Shown piece after piece: positions 24,129 to 32,909 of a DNA stretch of 52,123 nucleotides (its first letter is position 1; the number at the start of each line of letters is the position of its first letter). A program made the translations under genes and the position numbers. The DNA comes from Leptospiraceae bacterium (lineage in GTDB: Bacteria > Spirochaetota > Leptospiria > Leptospirales > Leptospiraceae): contig JAGOHK010000022.1 of NCBI GenBank assembly GCA_017996175.1, positions 1 through 52,123 of the forward strand. Reading direction: 5' to 3'. The notes under the pieces were generated by a model. The model was not told where the DNA came from and made no database searches. It worked only from the letters and a program-made list of their open reading frames with translations.

Positions 24129-26885
24129 CTATATCGTATATCGGCTAATTTCTAAGACTTTGAAGTTCATATGACTTCCTTCAAAATCTACGGAAGCTGT
24201 ATCGCCAATTTTTTTGCCTAGGAGTGCTTTACCCATTGGAGATTGGTAACTGATGATATTTTTTTCAGTGTCAGCATCCCAAGCTCCTAAGATAGAATAA
24301 GTATCTTCTTCTCCGTTGTTCTCGTTTCTAAGTTTTACCGTGCAGCCAATATTAATTTTGTCCGTTTTGACATCCGTTATATCTAGAATCTGTGCACTTT
24401 TCAGTTCAGTTTCGAGCTTTTTAATTTGAGCTTGTAATTGAACTTGTTTTTCCATTGCTGCTTTGTATTCAGCATTTTCTCTTAAGTCCCCTTTCTCTTG
24501 AGCTTCCCCAATATCTCTTGAATTCTCAGCCATCTCTACATTCACAAGATGTTCAAACTCTTCCTTCTTTGCATTGAATCCCATTCTAGTGACAAGAATT
24601 ACATTGCTAGGGATAGAGTAGGTATCCTCAGTGGAGTCATCGTCGGAGCTTGTGTAGCTGTCATCCCAAGAAAAGCCAGGTTTTAAACTATTGATAAGAG
24701 TCTGTAGCTTATCCTTTTCAGCATCGGTGACATAAGGAACTTCTTTAAAGAGAGCGTAAATTTTTCTTATAAAGTCAGTGTCACTGGACTTTATAATTTC
24801 AGATACTACTTCGTTTTCATTTCCAAATAGTATATCCATTGCCGCATTCTTAAGTTTGGTTCCCTTATCTTCGATCTTTGCCAATGGTTTGAGCAAACGA
24901 AAGGTTCTTAGTACTAAGTCCTGTGTGGAAACTTTTAGCCAAGAGTAATCCCATGAAGCGGAAAGTATAGCTTTCGCTACCCATAAAAATACTTCTGGAT
25001 TTTCCTTTGATTTGTTGATCGTTGTTTCAATGAATAAATTGAGCTCTGAATATTTTCCTTCAGATACTAAAACACTAAATGCATACTTATTGATTTTGAC
25101 TGGGACTTCAAAAAGAATTCCCATAAATATATTTGTGTAGTCTGAGTGATACTTGCGAATTAGATTTACATAGTTTTTCTTAACGTCTACGTTTGTGAGT
25201 TGTTTCGAGAAAGTAAGTAATTCTTCTTTTGATAATCCTTGGATTAATTTTTGAATATCTTCCGGTTTTTGATGTCTAGGTAAGTCGTCAGAGTGGATAA
25301 CTCCAGATGCAATTTCTAAATAGATATAAGCTACTAGTTTACGGAAAACATCTTTTGCTTCTTCTTCCTCGTAATAGAAATGATTGAAAGATTCTACAGC
25401 ACCTTCTGCTTCTTCATATACTTCTAAGGCTTCTAGAGCAATATCAAGCTTTTTGTTGGTGTCCGTAACCGCAGCAAATTTATCCGAAAGCTCCTCTGTA
25501 AGTGAAATTGGCTTTTGGCGGTAAATGATTTCGTCTTTTTTCTTTGGATTGAATCCGATACGGGGATCTTTTTTGAGTAGGACTTTTGCTTTATTCCACC
25601 ATTTTGACCATTCCTCTGACTTTGCTAGGAACTTTGTGGTGATCTCTGCTTTGATATCGCCAAGGATCATCGTATTTTCATGGGAAGTTAAAAGCTCTAC
25701 AAAAAATCCTGGAATATCATTTGCGAATAGATTCACGATTTCTTGTTTGTTCTCATAGAGTTTTACCCAGATATGGTCTCTCTTCAGAGGTTTTAGGCTT
25801 GTAATCGCCATTTGTATGGAAAGTTTATGGTCTTTCTTATCCAAAAAGTCTACAACTATTGAATCACTTGCGCTGCTGATGGATTTGATTTGACCAACTC
25901 CCCAATTTCTATGCATTACATAGTTATTGGTATCAAATACAATATTTCTCTCAAAGTTAGTGATACAGGCTTTGATAGATTTTTTGCTATTTCCAATCTC
26001 AGACATTTTTAAGAATTCGTCAAGGAGAGAGTGATTTGCATACTTAGCTTTGTAGGCTCTAATTAAATCATTCCTTGCTTTTTGAGAAAGAGGTTCGTGG
26101 TCTAAGATTTTTTTGAGAAGAAGAATTGTTTTGTCATGGTCTTCCAGTTGTTTATAGGTTTCCATTAAAGGATAAAATAAAATTACAATTCTAGATTTTT
26201 CACGAGCAGAGAGTAAAATTCTTTCTATTTTTTCAAAAAATGGGAGATCTTCAAAATTATGGTGTGTGAGGATTGCCCAAATTTCTTCTAGTTGACCATA
26301 CTCTTTGGATCTTGCAAAGGACTCAGCAGCCTGTTTTAAAAAAATGATAGCTTTGTCCTTATCTTCATCCAAAATCGAAAGAGCATATTTTTTTGCAATT
26401 TCAGGGTTTTTTCTGTCATGTTTAGCTAATTTTTCTAAAACCAGTTTGAGTTCTTTATTTTTGTTGAGTTTTTCAAGAGCTTCTGCTTTAAATTTTAGAG
26501 CAAGCCTTTGTTCTCCGAATTGTAAAATATGATCTGATATATATTCAATGATAGTCCATTTGCCGTGGATTCGAAATTGCTCCAAAAGAGATTTAAGATG
26601 ATTAGAATCTTCAATTTTGTTTTGGATTAAGGAAATAAAACCTGTAAGATAACGAGCCGAGATACTCTCAGGATGATCCTTTAAATGATCTTCTACCTTC
26701 TGATTGGCTTCATCTAACTTGCCAATGGACTTGTAATGAGCAATTAAATCATCTAAGATTTTAAATTTTGTGACAGGAACTGAAGACGCATCTACACGTA
26801 CGTAGATTTCTTCGTTGAAAAGATTTGTGAGCTTATCTAGATCACTGCTTGTTTTTTCGTTCGTTATGACTGTTTCTTGGGACAT
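24129..26885 (-). CDS. GreA-type transcription factor with long helical-repeat N-terminus
   Basis: A 918-residue protein. The C-terminal ~160 residues are a GreA/GreB module: coiled coil with GDLRENAEYKAAMEKQ (the acidic loop that in GreA places Mg in the polymerase secondary channel), then a FKBP-like domain ending YQSPMGKALLGKKIGD...VLEISRY. The first ~740 residues are helical and look like TPR or similar repeats with a central insert (NNYVMHRNWGVGQIKSI). Long GreA proteins of this layout are known in spirochaetes (for example Borrelia), where normal GreA is ~158 residues. It likely rescues stalled RNA polymerase; the long part may bind partners. It appears to be a single gene with a large upstream gap. 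Confidence 0.85.
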   Translation of the reverse strand: MSQETVITNEKTSSDLDKLTNLFNEEIYVRVDASSVPVTKFKILDDLIAHYKSIGKLDEANQKVEDHLKDHPESISARYLTGFISLIQNKIEDSNHLKSLLEQFRIHGKWTIIEYISDHILQFGEQRLALKFKAEALEKLNKNKELKLVLEKLAKHDRKNPEIAKKYALSILDEDKDKAIIFLKQAAESFARSKEYGQLEEIWAILTHHNFEDLPFFEKIERILLSAREKSRIVILFYPLMETYKQLEDHDKTILLLKKILDHEPLSQKARNDLIRAYKAKYANHSLLDEFLKMSEIGNSKKSIKACITNFERNIVFDTNNYVMHRNWGVGQIKSISSASDSIVVDFLDKKDHKLSIQMAITSLKPLKRDHIWVKLYENKQEIVNLFANDIPGFFVELLTSHENTMILGDIKAEITTKFLAKSEEWSKWWNKAKVLLKKDPRIGFNPKKKDEIIYRQKPISLTEELSDKFAAVTDTNKKLDIALEALEVYEEAEGAVESFNHFYYEEEEAKDVFRKLVAYIYLEIASGVIHSDDLPRHQKPEDIQKLIQGLSKEELLTFSKQLTNVDVKKNYVNLIRKYHSDYTNIFMGILFEVPVKINKYAFSVLVSEGKYSELNLFIETTINKSKENPEVFLWVAKAILSASWDYSWLKVSTQDLVLRTFRLLKPLAKIEDKGTKLKNAAMDILFGNENEVVSEIIKSSDTDFIRKIYALFKEVPYVTDAEKDKLQTLINSLKPGFSWDDSYTSSDDDSTEDTYSIPSNVILVTRMGFNAKKEEFEHLVNVEMAENSRDIGEAQEKGDLRENAEYKAAMEKQVQLQAQIKKLETELKSAQILDITDVKTDKINIGCTVKLRNENNGEEDTYSILGAWDADTEKNIISYQSPMGKALLGKKIGDTASVDFEGSHMNFKVLEISRYTI

Positions 26886-26991
26886 GAAACCACTCCAAAA
26901 GCAATTAAAGATTTATTTTTATTTGAAAATTTTAGTAAATGAAGACGCTAAATTCTAATATTTTAGGGTTAGGAAATAAGTAAACCATAAA

Positions 26992-27043
26992 ATATATTGC
27001 AAAATCTACTTCCATATAATCCGTATTGAATTTTGCAATATAT
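26992..27043. repeat. Perfect 14-bp inverted repeat upstream of the GreA-like gene
   Basis: ATATATTGCAAAAT (26992-27005) and ATTTTGCAATATAT (27030-27043) are exact reverse complements with 24 bases between. It lies 106 bases upstream of the GreA-like start in a 513-base gap (26886-27398) that also holds a larger palindromic element and the flaA terminator. It could be an operator or a short repeat element. Confidence 0.5.
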
Positions 27044-27100
27044 GTATTTTGGGCTAACATTTGTAATGTAAGCGCAGGCAATACTGTCAGAGCCTCTCAA

Positions 27101-27271
27101 AGATTACCACCGATGGACACCGATAAAAAGAACGATAAAAGATACGATGGTTTTTATTTTGGTTTTGGAATTGAATAATATGGCACTAAACGACGCTCGT
27201 TATGAAACAGAGAAGAATGTACTAAATTCAATTAACATCGTTTAGTTATCGGTGCTCATCGGTGGTAATCT
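27101..27271. repeat. MITE-like palindromic element, copy 1
   Basis: A 171-base element with terminal inverted repeats of 26 bases (27101-27126 and 27246-27271) that match at 24 positions; each contains ACCACCGAT or its complement. It encodes no protein. A related copy lies at 34464-34589, and similarity continues for about 35 bases beyond the right arm. The size and structure fit a non-autonomous miniature element; no transposase was found in the window. Confidence 0.7.
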
Positions 27272-27342
27272 TTAAATGTTTTCCTTAATTGTAAAGTAAT
27301 TTGGTGGATAAGCGATTACTAAAATTTTCAGAGCGTGTAGGC

Positions 27343-27372
27343 AAAAAAAATCCCCACCAAACTTGGTGAGGA
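27343..27372 (-). terminator. Rho-independent terminator after flaA1
   Basis: Read on the minus strand, CCTCACCAA-GT-TTGGTGGGG (one G-U pair) is followed by a run of eight T. It begins about 27 bases after the flaA1 stop and is a classic intrinsic terminator for the PUR-flaA2-flaA1 transcript. Confidence 0.88.
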
Positions 27373-27398
27373 CTTTCCAATTGAGGAAGCTTTAAATA

Positions 27399-28409
27399 CT
27401 AAGGCTTCTTTTCAGCAGCAGGTGGAGCGGATTTTGCATCCTTAGAACCACCACACTCTTTAACTGGTTTGGTGCCCTTTGCTCTAGCTTCTACTTCTTC
27501 CACTCTTTGTTTGTTAGAACAATCTTCTGGATCAAAGTCGATATTTGCACCATCAAAGTGAACATCAAATGTATCAGCTAAGATTTTTAATTCATCAAAG
27601 AATAGATAGGTCACATCCCCACCGGTTTTTGGCGTAGATCTGAGTTTGAATTGTTTGAAAACTAAACTTTTAGTTGCAGGGTATGCCTCTACAAATTGTG
27701 GGATATTGGAAGGAATTACTGCAGTCAATGGACGCCATCCTACAAAATTCACAGATCCAAATTTAATCACATGTGTATCACCTTTATAATCTTCGAACCA
27801 ACCTTCTAATATATAGTCAATTCCTCTTCCTAAAACCCATACAGACATAGATTTAGTTACACCAGGTAACTCAACCCCGTAAATAGGTTGCATATTTACG
27901 TTATTTGTGTCTCTCTTAGCTGGATCTTTTTTTGCTTCTTCACTAGAAAATGCATTATCATTGATAAACATTCTAGGGCGTTTGATTAAAAAGTCTGGAG
28001 TTCGAGGAGGTCTAATCGTTACTTCGTTATTTCCAGGAAAGGTAAAGTGAAACTTGAGAGCAAGGATTTGTGCGTTTTCTTTGTCTTTGCTTAAATCAAG
28101 ATATTTTACATCTCTTGGATACCCTTTTAAAAGTTTCACTTGTCTCATAGACTGTGAAGACGGTGGTAAATCTTTTTTCCAAGGTTTTTTTCCGTAAGTA
28201 TCAGGTAGTTCTGAATCTTTGTCTGTGAAAACTTCCCATTCAGTTTTGTCCCAAGTTTCTAGAGTGATTGATTTTAACTCTGCTGATCCAAGGTCATTTC
28301 CGTTAGTAGTTGCTAATCCTTTTTTTTCTGCGTAGGCTATGCCGGAAAATGCAATTAGAATTGCGATTAAACCTGAAAGCATACCTAGTAATTTCTTCTT
28401 ATTGTTCAT
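27399..28409 (-). CDS. flaA1: Flagellar filament sheath protein FlaA1
   Basis: A 336-residue exported protein with a signal peptide (LLGMLSGLIAILIAFSGIAYAEKK, cut after AYA). The FlaA pattern is clear: SITLETWDKTEWEVF near the start, SMSVWVLGRGIDYILEGWF, FGSVNFVGWRPLTAVIPSNI and DELKILADTFDVHFDGANID near the end. FlaA proteins coat the periplasmic flagellar filament in spirochaetes and affect its curvature. The C-terminus adds a Lys/Glu- and Ala/Pro-rich tail with two Cys (ECGGSKDAKSAPP). It follows flaA2 by 30 bases and precedes a strong terminator. Numbering (A1 or A2) is taken from the Leptospira gene order, in which flaA2 comes first. Confidence 0.85.
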   Translation of the reverse strand: MNNKKKLLGMLSGLIAILIAFSGIAYAEKKGLATTNGNDLGSAELKSITLETWDKTEWEVFTDKDSELPDTYGKKPWKKDLPPSSQSMRQVKLLKGYPRDVKYLDLSKDKENAQILALKFHFTFPGNNEVTIRPPRTPDFLIKRPRMFINDNAFSSEEAKKDPAKRDTNNVNMQPIYGVELPGVTKSMSVWVLGRGIDYILEGWFEDYKGDTHVIKFGSVNFVGWRPLTAVIPSNIPQFVEAYPATKSLVFKQFKLRSTPKTGGDVTYLFFDELKILADTFDVHFDGANIDFDPEDCSNKQRVEEVEARAKGTKPVKECGGSKDAKSAPPAAEKKP

Positions 28410-28439
28410 ATATATTCCCTCTTACCAAGTAAATAAATT

Positions 28440-29219
28440 CTACCAATTATCCTTGATTTCAAAACCAGGATAAATCATATCATACTTATCAGATCTTACT
28501 TCTAAGTCATCCACATAGAAATAAAAATCTCCCGCTACTTCATGCACATCGCTTGCTACAAATAAAGATACAAAGTGAATATTCTTGTCTAACAAAGAAT
28601 ATCTTGTGCTTTGTGGAAGATAACCAGGGATCGGAGCTGTTAACTTTCTCCAACCATAAAAATCTAAACGACCAAGTCGGATATTATGAGTGTTACCACG
28701 GTAATCTCTAAATTTTGCGTAAAGGGTATGTTTAAATTTTCTGCCTAAAACCCAAACTGAAATTTGGCGAGCTTTGCCTTTTATGATATATTCGTGAGGA
28801 GGAGAAAGTTCTACTCGATCAAATCCTTTTTCTGCGAAGTATGTTTTTACCCCGAGAATATGGTTTGCACCGATTCTATCTTTTTGATCTGCTTCTACAG
28901 GAACGTATTCCCCTTTATCATTTCTCTTGTCTGGGGTCGATTGCTCATCGAAAACATCCTTAATGATACCTCTTTGTATCATCTTTAGAACCTTGGTTTG
29001 TCCCAGCGGAGTAGTTGACTTTGCTTTCCAGTCTTCAGACTCTTCGAAGTCTTCGAGCGTAACTCTTTCCAAAGGCTCAATTGCTGCACCACTACCACCG
29101 CCACCAGTAGCTGCCGGAGCCGCCGCTGGGGTAGTCGTCTTTGCAGGAGCCTGTGCATACAGAGCAGGTAACCCTAAAACACCTATCAACACCATCATAA
29201 CAATATTTTTAAACTTCAT
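28440..29219 (-). CDS. flaA2: Flagellar filament sheath protein FlaA2
   Basis: The start is set at the ATG whose complement is 29217-29219, with AAGGAG about eight bases upstream; a longer frame exists but adds 18 residues before the signal peptide (FKNIVMMVLIGVLGLPALYAQ). The 259-residue product has an Ala/Pro/Gly-rich linker (TTTPAAAPAATGGGGSGAA) and then FlaA blocks: LEDFEESEDWKAK, QISVWVLGRKFKHTLYAKF, GRLDFYGWRKLTAPIPGYL and FYVDDLEVRSDKYDMIYPG. It is paralogous to the next gene and both should reach the periplasm. In Leptospira the pair is needed for cell coiling and full motility. It lies 56 bases after a PUR-domain gene. Confidence 0.85.
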   Translation of the reverse strand: MKFKNIVMMVLIGVLGLPALYAQAPAKTTTPAAAPAATGGGGSGAAIEPLERVTLEDFEESEDWKAKSTTPLGQTKVLKMIQRGIIKDVFDEQSTPDKRNDKGEYVPVEADQKDRIGANHILGVKTYFAEKGFDRVELSPPHEYIIKGKARQISVWVLGRKFKHTLYAKFRDYRGNTHNIRLGRLDFYGWRKLTAPIPGYLPQSTRYSLLDKNIHFVSLFVASDVHEVAGDFYFYVDDLEVRSDKYDMIYPGFEIKDNW

Positions 29220-29275
29220 TCGAAACTCTCCTTCCTCATTTGTACGGAATAATTTAGTGCTTAAAAAGTCCATAG

Positions 29276-29500
29276 TTATCTATCTTCCTCTTCTTTGTCA
29301 TTAGCAATTAAAGTTTGAAATTTTGAAAGAATTTCTATCAATTTATCAACTCCCTCTGCTGGAACAAAAATAGAAGATTTTTTACTATTTGACCATTCGG
29401 AAACTTTCAGATAATATCCCGCTTGATTCTTTTTTAAATCAACTAGAAAAGTTTTGTTTTGGGTTACAATCTTTTCCGTTTGGATTTCAGGATCTATCAT
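29276..29500 (-). CDS. PUR-domain nucleic-acid-binding protein
   Basis: About 74 residues from the ATG at 29500, with GGGGAG upstream at a rather long distance; a TTG at 29545 would add 15 residues. The central KTFLVDLKKNQAGYYLKVSE and SSIFVPAEGVDKLIEIL match the PUR repeat (DUF3276/Pur-alpha), which binds single-stranded DNA or RNA. The Borrelia homologue BpuR is a known nucleic-acid-binding regulator. Here it immediately precedes flaA2-flaA1 on the same strand, which suggests joint transcription and perhaps post-transcriptional control of the flagellar sheath; that link is inference. Confidence 0.75.
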   Translation of the reverse strand: MIDPEIQTEKIVTQNKTFLVDLKKNQAGYYLKVSEWSNSKKSSIFVPAEGVDKLIEILSKFQTLIANDKEEEDR

Positions 29501-29706
29501 TCGTTTCTTATTCTCCCCAACTGATATACTTATTATCAATTCCAAATCCCATCTTGAGAAATCAAAAAAAATTAGAAATCAATATTTATAAATGCTCTCT
29601 TAAAAAAATCAAACATTTACCCCTAGCCACAGACTAGTTATGTCTAAAAAACCAACTCAATTTTACAACTAGGTGTTTACAAGTATATCTCTATTCTTAT
29701 CGGAAA

Positions 29707-29748
29707 TACAAGTTTAAAACTTAGTACAGGTAAGTAAATAAACTTGTA
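29707..29748 (-). terminator. Inverted repeat downstream of the transketolase gene
   Basis: TACAAGTTTA (29707-29716) and TAAACTTGTA (29739-29748) are exact reverse complements, starting 18 bases past the transketolase stop on the minus strand. The T-run lies before and not after the hairpin, so it is at best a weak terminator. The 265-base gap 29501-29765 shows no other gene. Confidence 0.35.
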
Positions 29749-29765
29749 TGTAATAAAAAAAAGGG

Positions 29766-30737
29766 CTAGTTTTGCGTTTTTTTAGCTTGTGCTTTTTCAA
29801 CAAGAGTAACAATATTTGCAGCGCGCATTCCAAAGTAATCTAGTAGCTCACTCCATGTACCAGATTTCCCAAATACATCTTGCATACCTAATTTGATGAC
29901 TGGTACGGGAAATTCTTCTGAAAGTAGTTCGCTTACAGCAGAGCCCAGTCCACCAATTACATTGTGTTCTTCGCAGGTAACTACAGCCCGACAGATTTTA
30001 GCATGTTTTAGAATTAGCTCTTTATCAATGGGTTTGATACTTGCCATATTGATTAGGGAAACAGAGATACCTTTTTCTTTTAATATCTCAATTGCCTTTA
30101 AAGATTCTCCAACTAAAAGTCCACATGCTACAATTAGAACATCTTTTCCCTCTGTAAGTAATTCTCCTTTTCCGATTTCAAATTGGTAATTTTCTCGCTC
30201 AATTAGAGGAATAGGAGGTCTACCAACACGAACATAAACAGGACCTTTGTATTCAGCAATTTTTTTGATTACGAGTTTAGTCTCGTTAAAGTCTGAGGGG
30301 CAAATCACTGTCATCCCCGGAATCACTCTCATGATAGCGAAGTCTTCGATGATCTGATGAGATGCACCGTCTTCTCCAAGTGTAATTCCACCGTGAGATG
30401 CAACTAGCTTTACGTTGAGGTTTGGGTAAGCTACGCTATTGCGCACAATTTCCCAAGCACGACCAGCAAGAAACATTGCGAATGATGAGGCAAACGGTAT
30501 TAAGCCGGAGAGAGCCATGCCAGCAGCATGACCCACAAGATTTTGTTCCGCAACACCCATATTGAAAAAACGATTCGGGAACTTTTTCTTAAAAACATTG
30601 GTTTTTGTGGAACCGGAAAGGTCAGCATCTAAAACAACAATGCTTTCGTTTGCCGCTCCCAACTCTGCCAATGCTTCTCCATAAGCATCTCGTGTTGCTT
30701 TTAATTCTGAGTTTGTATTCGTTGTTACGGCACCCAT
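29766..30737 (-). CDS. Transketolase, C-terminal (pyrimidine-binding) subunit
   Basis: A 323-residue protein covering the second half of transketolase, as in organisms with a split enzyme. [44 protein letters not shown] (with the catalytic Glu of the thiamine site), [17 protein letters not shown] and a C-terminal domain beginning about residue 190 are all typical. It moves two-carbon units in the pentose-phosphate pathway but needs an N-terminal TPP-binding subunit, which is not in this window. Its ATG overlaps the metK stop by one base (TAATG), so it is translationally coupled to metK. Confidence 0.88.
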   Translation of the reverse strand: MGAVTTNTNSELKATRDAYGEALAELGAANESIVVLDADLSGSTKTNVFKKKFPNRFFNMGVAEQNLVGHAAGMALSGLIPFASSFAMFLAGRAWEIVRNSVAYPNLNVKLVASHGGITLGEDGASHQIIEDFAIMRVIPGMTVICPSDFNETKLVIKKIAEYKGPVYVRVGRPPIPLIERENYQFEIGKGELLTEGKDVLIVACGLLVGESLKAIEILKEKGISVSLINMASIKPIDKELILKHAKICRAVVTCEEHNVIGGLGSAVSELLSEEFPVPVIKLGMQDVFGKSGTWSELLDYFGMRAANIVTLVEKAQAKKTQN

Positions 30738-31897
30738 TAACTTTTTAACGCCTCTGCTTTGTCAGTTTTTTCCCAAGTAAATGTATCTCCCGTTCTACCA
30801 AAGTGACCGTAACTTGCTGTTTCAGAGTAAGTTCTACCTTTTTCGAGAAGTTTCAATGTTTCGATAATGCCTCTCGGGGTTAACTTGAAATTAGCCTTAA
30901 CACGTTTTACAATTTCAGCATCAGGAATTTTTCCTGTTCCAAAAGTATCTACCAATACAGAAACAGGCTCTGCAACACCAATGGCGTAAGCAAGTTGCAC
31001 TTCGCATTTTTTAGCAAGTCCTGCGGCTACTACGTTTTTGGCGATGTAACGACCCATGTAAGCGGCAGATCTATCTACTTTAGAAGGATCTTTTCCTGAG
31101 AAAGCCCCACCGCCATGTCGTCCGTATCCACCGTAAGTATCTACGATGATTTTTCTTCCAGTTAGACCAGTATCACCATGCGGACCACCGATGATAAAAA
31201 TTCCTGTTGGATTGATGAAATACTTTGTTTTCTTTAAAAGGTTTAGTGGAATTACTTTTTTGATACATTCTTCAATGACTGCTTCTTTGATTTGTTTGTG
31301 TTTTGCTTCAGGAGTATGTTGAGTGGAGATAACAACAGTATCCACAGCTACTGGTTTTCCATTTTCATAAATAACGGTTACTTGTGATTTTGCGTCAGGG
31401 CGAAGAAATTTTAATTTTTTGCTGTGGCGAAGATCTGCCAATTTTTTCATGAGAGCATGCGAATATTGGATTGGCATTGGCATGAGTTCTTTGGTTTCGT
31501 CTATAGCAAAACCGAACATTAAACCTTGGTCACCAGCTCCTTGTTCTTTGAATAATCCTTGTCCTTCGGTTACACCTTGGGAAATATCAGGACTTTGTTT
31601 ATGGATATGAGTTTGTACTACAGCAAATTCAGCGTCAAATCCCATTGCAATATCGTTGTAACCGATTTTATTAATGACTCCTCTTGCGATTTCTTGGGCA
31701 TCAATTTTCCCAGAACTTGTGATCTCACCAGCAACAACAACTAAGTTTGTAGTAACAAGAGTTTCGCAGGCAACTCTTGATTTTGGATCTTGTGCTAAAA
31801 ATGCATCTAGAATAGCATCAGAAATTTGATCGCATACTTTATCGGGGTGACCTTCGGAAACGGATTCAGAGGTGAATATAAAATCATTGAGTGACAT
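30737..31897 (-). CDS. metK: S-adenosylmethionine synthetase
   Basis: A 386-residue enzyme making SAM from methionine and [24 protein letters not shown] at the N-terminus, [12 protein letters not shown] in the middle and [20 protein letters not shown] (about residues 260-280) are the family signatures; all catalytic blocks look intact and length is normal. It is the first gene of a metK-transketolase pair. I looked for a SAM or SAH riboswitch in the ~135 bases upstream and saw none; TTGACT near the complement of 32007-32012 could be part of its promoter. Confidence 0.95.
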   Translation of the reverse strand: MSLNDFIFTSESVSEGHPDKVCDQISDAILDAFLAQDPKSRVACETLVTTNLVVVAGEITSSGKIDAQEIARGVINKIGYNDIAMGFDAEFAVVQTHIHKQSPDISQGVTEGQGLFKEQGAGDQGLMFGFAIDETKELMPMPIQYSHALMKKLADLRHSKKLKFLRPDAKSQVTVIYENGKPVAVDTVVISTQHTPEAKHKQIKEAVIEECIKKVIPLNLLKKTKYFINPTGIFIIGGPHGDTGLTGRKIIVDTYGGYGRHGGGAFSGKDPSKVDRSAAYMGRYIAKNVVAAGLAKKCEVQLAYAIGVAEPVSVLVDTFGTGKIPDAEIVKRVKANFKLTPRGIIETLKLLEKGRTYSETASYGHFGRTGDTFTWEKTDKAEALKS

Positions 31898-32033
31898 TGG
31901 TTTATTTTTCCTGTAATATTAATTTTGGGTACCTAAGTTTTTGAGAAATACCTAAATTGTATCTAAAAAAATTAGTGTTAAAGACTACAAATTGTTAGAT
32001 ATTTCTTTAGTCAACGAGGTTTATAGTATTAGA

Positions 32034-32082
32034 ATTGCCCAGATTTCTAATCTCACTTCGTTCGAATAGAAATCTGGGCAAT
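32034..32082. terminator. Strong hairpin beside the toxin-antitoxin genes
   Basis: ATTGCCCAGATTTCTA (32034-32049) and its exact reverse complement (32067-32082) form a 16-pair stem with a 17-base loop. It starts 15 bases after the antitoxin stop on the minus strand and could end that transcript, although no long T-run follows. The perfect pairing also fits a mobile palindromic element. Confidence 0.55.
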
Positions 32083-32097
32083 GGAGGACAAGTCTAT

Positions 32098-32442
32098 TTA
32101 GGAAACTATCTTAAGTTCTTTAAACAAAACTGGATTCGTTTTAATGATATATAAAATTCTCTGTGCGGGTCCTTGCGGAATATTTCTTCCTGATTCCCAA
32201 GCTTCTACAGTCTTTTTAGAAACCCCTAGCGCTTTTGCAAAAAGATTTTGAGAAAGATTAATTTTTTTGCGGATAACTTTGATTTCATTCTTCTTGTAAC
32301 TAGTCAGGGGCAAAATCGACATTTTGTGCTCTACTACAGATAATTTATTCCCCTTAGCGTGTACTAATGCTTGATTTAAACCTTTGATAATACTGCCGTT
32401 TATTTCTGTAGATGTTCTATTTTTTTCTTTTACTTTTTTCAT
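32098..32442 (-). CDS. HigA-type antitoxin (XRE helix-turn-helix)
   Basis: A 114-residue protein with a C-terminal Xre helix-turn-helix at about residues 55-100: INLSQNLFAKALGVSKKTVE then AWESGRNIPQGPAQRIL. The basic N-terminus (KKVKEKNRTSTEING) may contact the toxin. In toxin-first HigBA modules this antitoxin neutralises the toxin and represses the operon. It overlaps the toxin gene by 26 bases, in the usual HigB-HigA order. An operator was not pinned down because the region upstream of the toxin (32804-32909) is short. Confidence 0.8.
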   Translation of the reverse strand: MKKVKEKNRTSTEINGSIIKGLNQALVHAKGNKLSVVEHKMSILPLTSYKKNEIKVIRKKINLSQNLFAKALGVSKKTVEAWESGRNIPQGPAQRILYIIKTNPVLFKELKIVS

Positions 32443-32803
32443 TGCCCTTGCCTTCCTTTTCTTTTTTTATCCTTAGGTTTTTTTCTATCAAGTTAATCAT
32501 TCGCGAGATTGTATTCTTATCTTCCTTTGAAATATTTTCTTTTTCATTTTTCTTGATTAACGAAATAAAATACAATACTTCATGATCGGGAAAATCAACA
32601 TAGAGAATTCGAATTCCCCCACTCTTACCCATCCCCGGCAAAGCCCATCGCATTTTTCGCAAACCTCCCGTTGCCGAAATAACTTTTCCGTACTGCGGGT
32701 TTACTATTAAAAATGTTTCGACTTCTCTTAAATCCCCATCGTCAAATCCAACACCCTTCCATAAAGTATCGAATTCTTTCAGTGTAACAAAAAGCCTAGT
32801 CAC
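32417..32803 (-). CDS. HigB/RelE-type toxin
   Basis: A 128-residue RelE-superfamily toxin. GLRKMRWALPGMGKSGGIRI (about residues 47-66) followed by LYVDF and YFISLIKKNEKENISKEDKN matches HigB2-like mRNA interferases, which cut mRNA on the ribosome. The C-terminus is strongly basic (KKEKEGKGNEKSKRKK). The gene comes first and overlaps the antitoxin, as in other HigBA pairs. The target and activity here are not shown by sequence. Confidence 0.82.
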   Translation of the reverse strand: MTRLFVTLKEFDTLWKGVGFDDGDLREVETFLIVNPQYGKVISATGGLRKMRWALPGMGKSGGIRILYVDFPDHEVLYFISLIKKNEKENISKEDKNTISRMINLIEKNLRIKKEKEGKGNEKSKRKK

Positions 32804-32909
32804 AAAACTACTGTATCCTACTGAATAGGGTTATGTCAAGTTCATTTTTAAATAATTTGAGTAGAATTTCTTGCCGTTTCTAAAATCTTGACTGCTAAAG
32901 GAATTATAT

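Noticed and set aside
31898-32033. SAM or SAH riboswitch before metK
   Set aside because: No conserved riboswitch core or extended helices were found in the short AT-rich leader.
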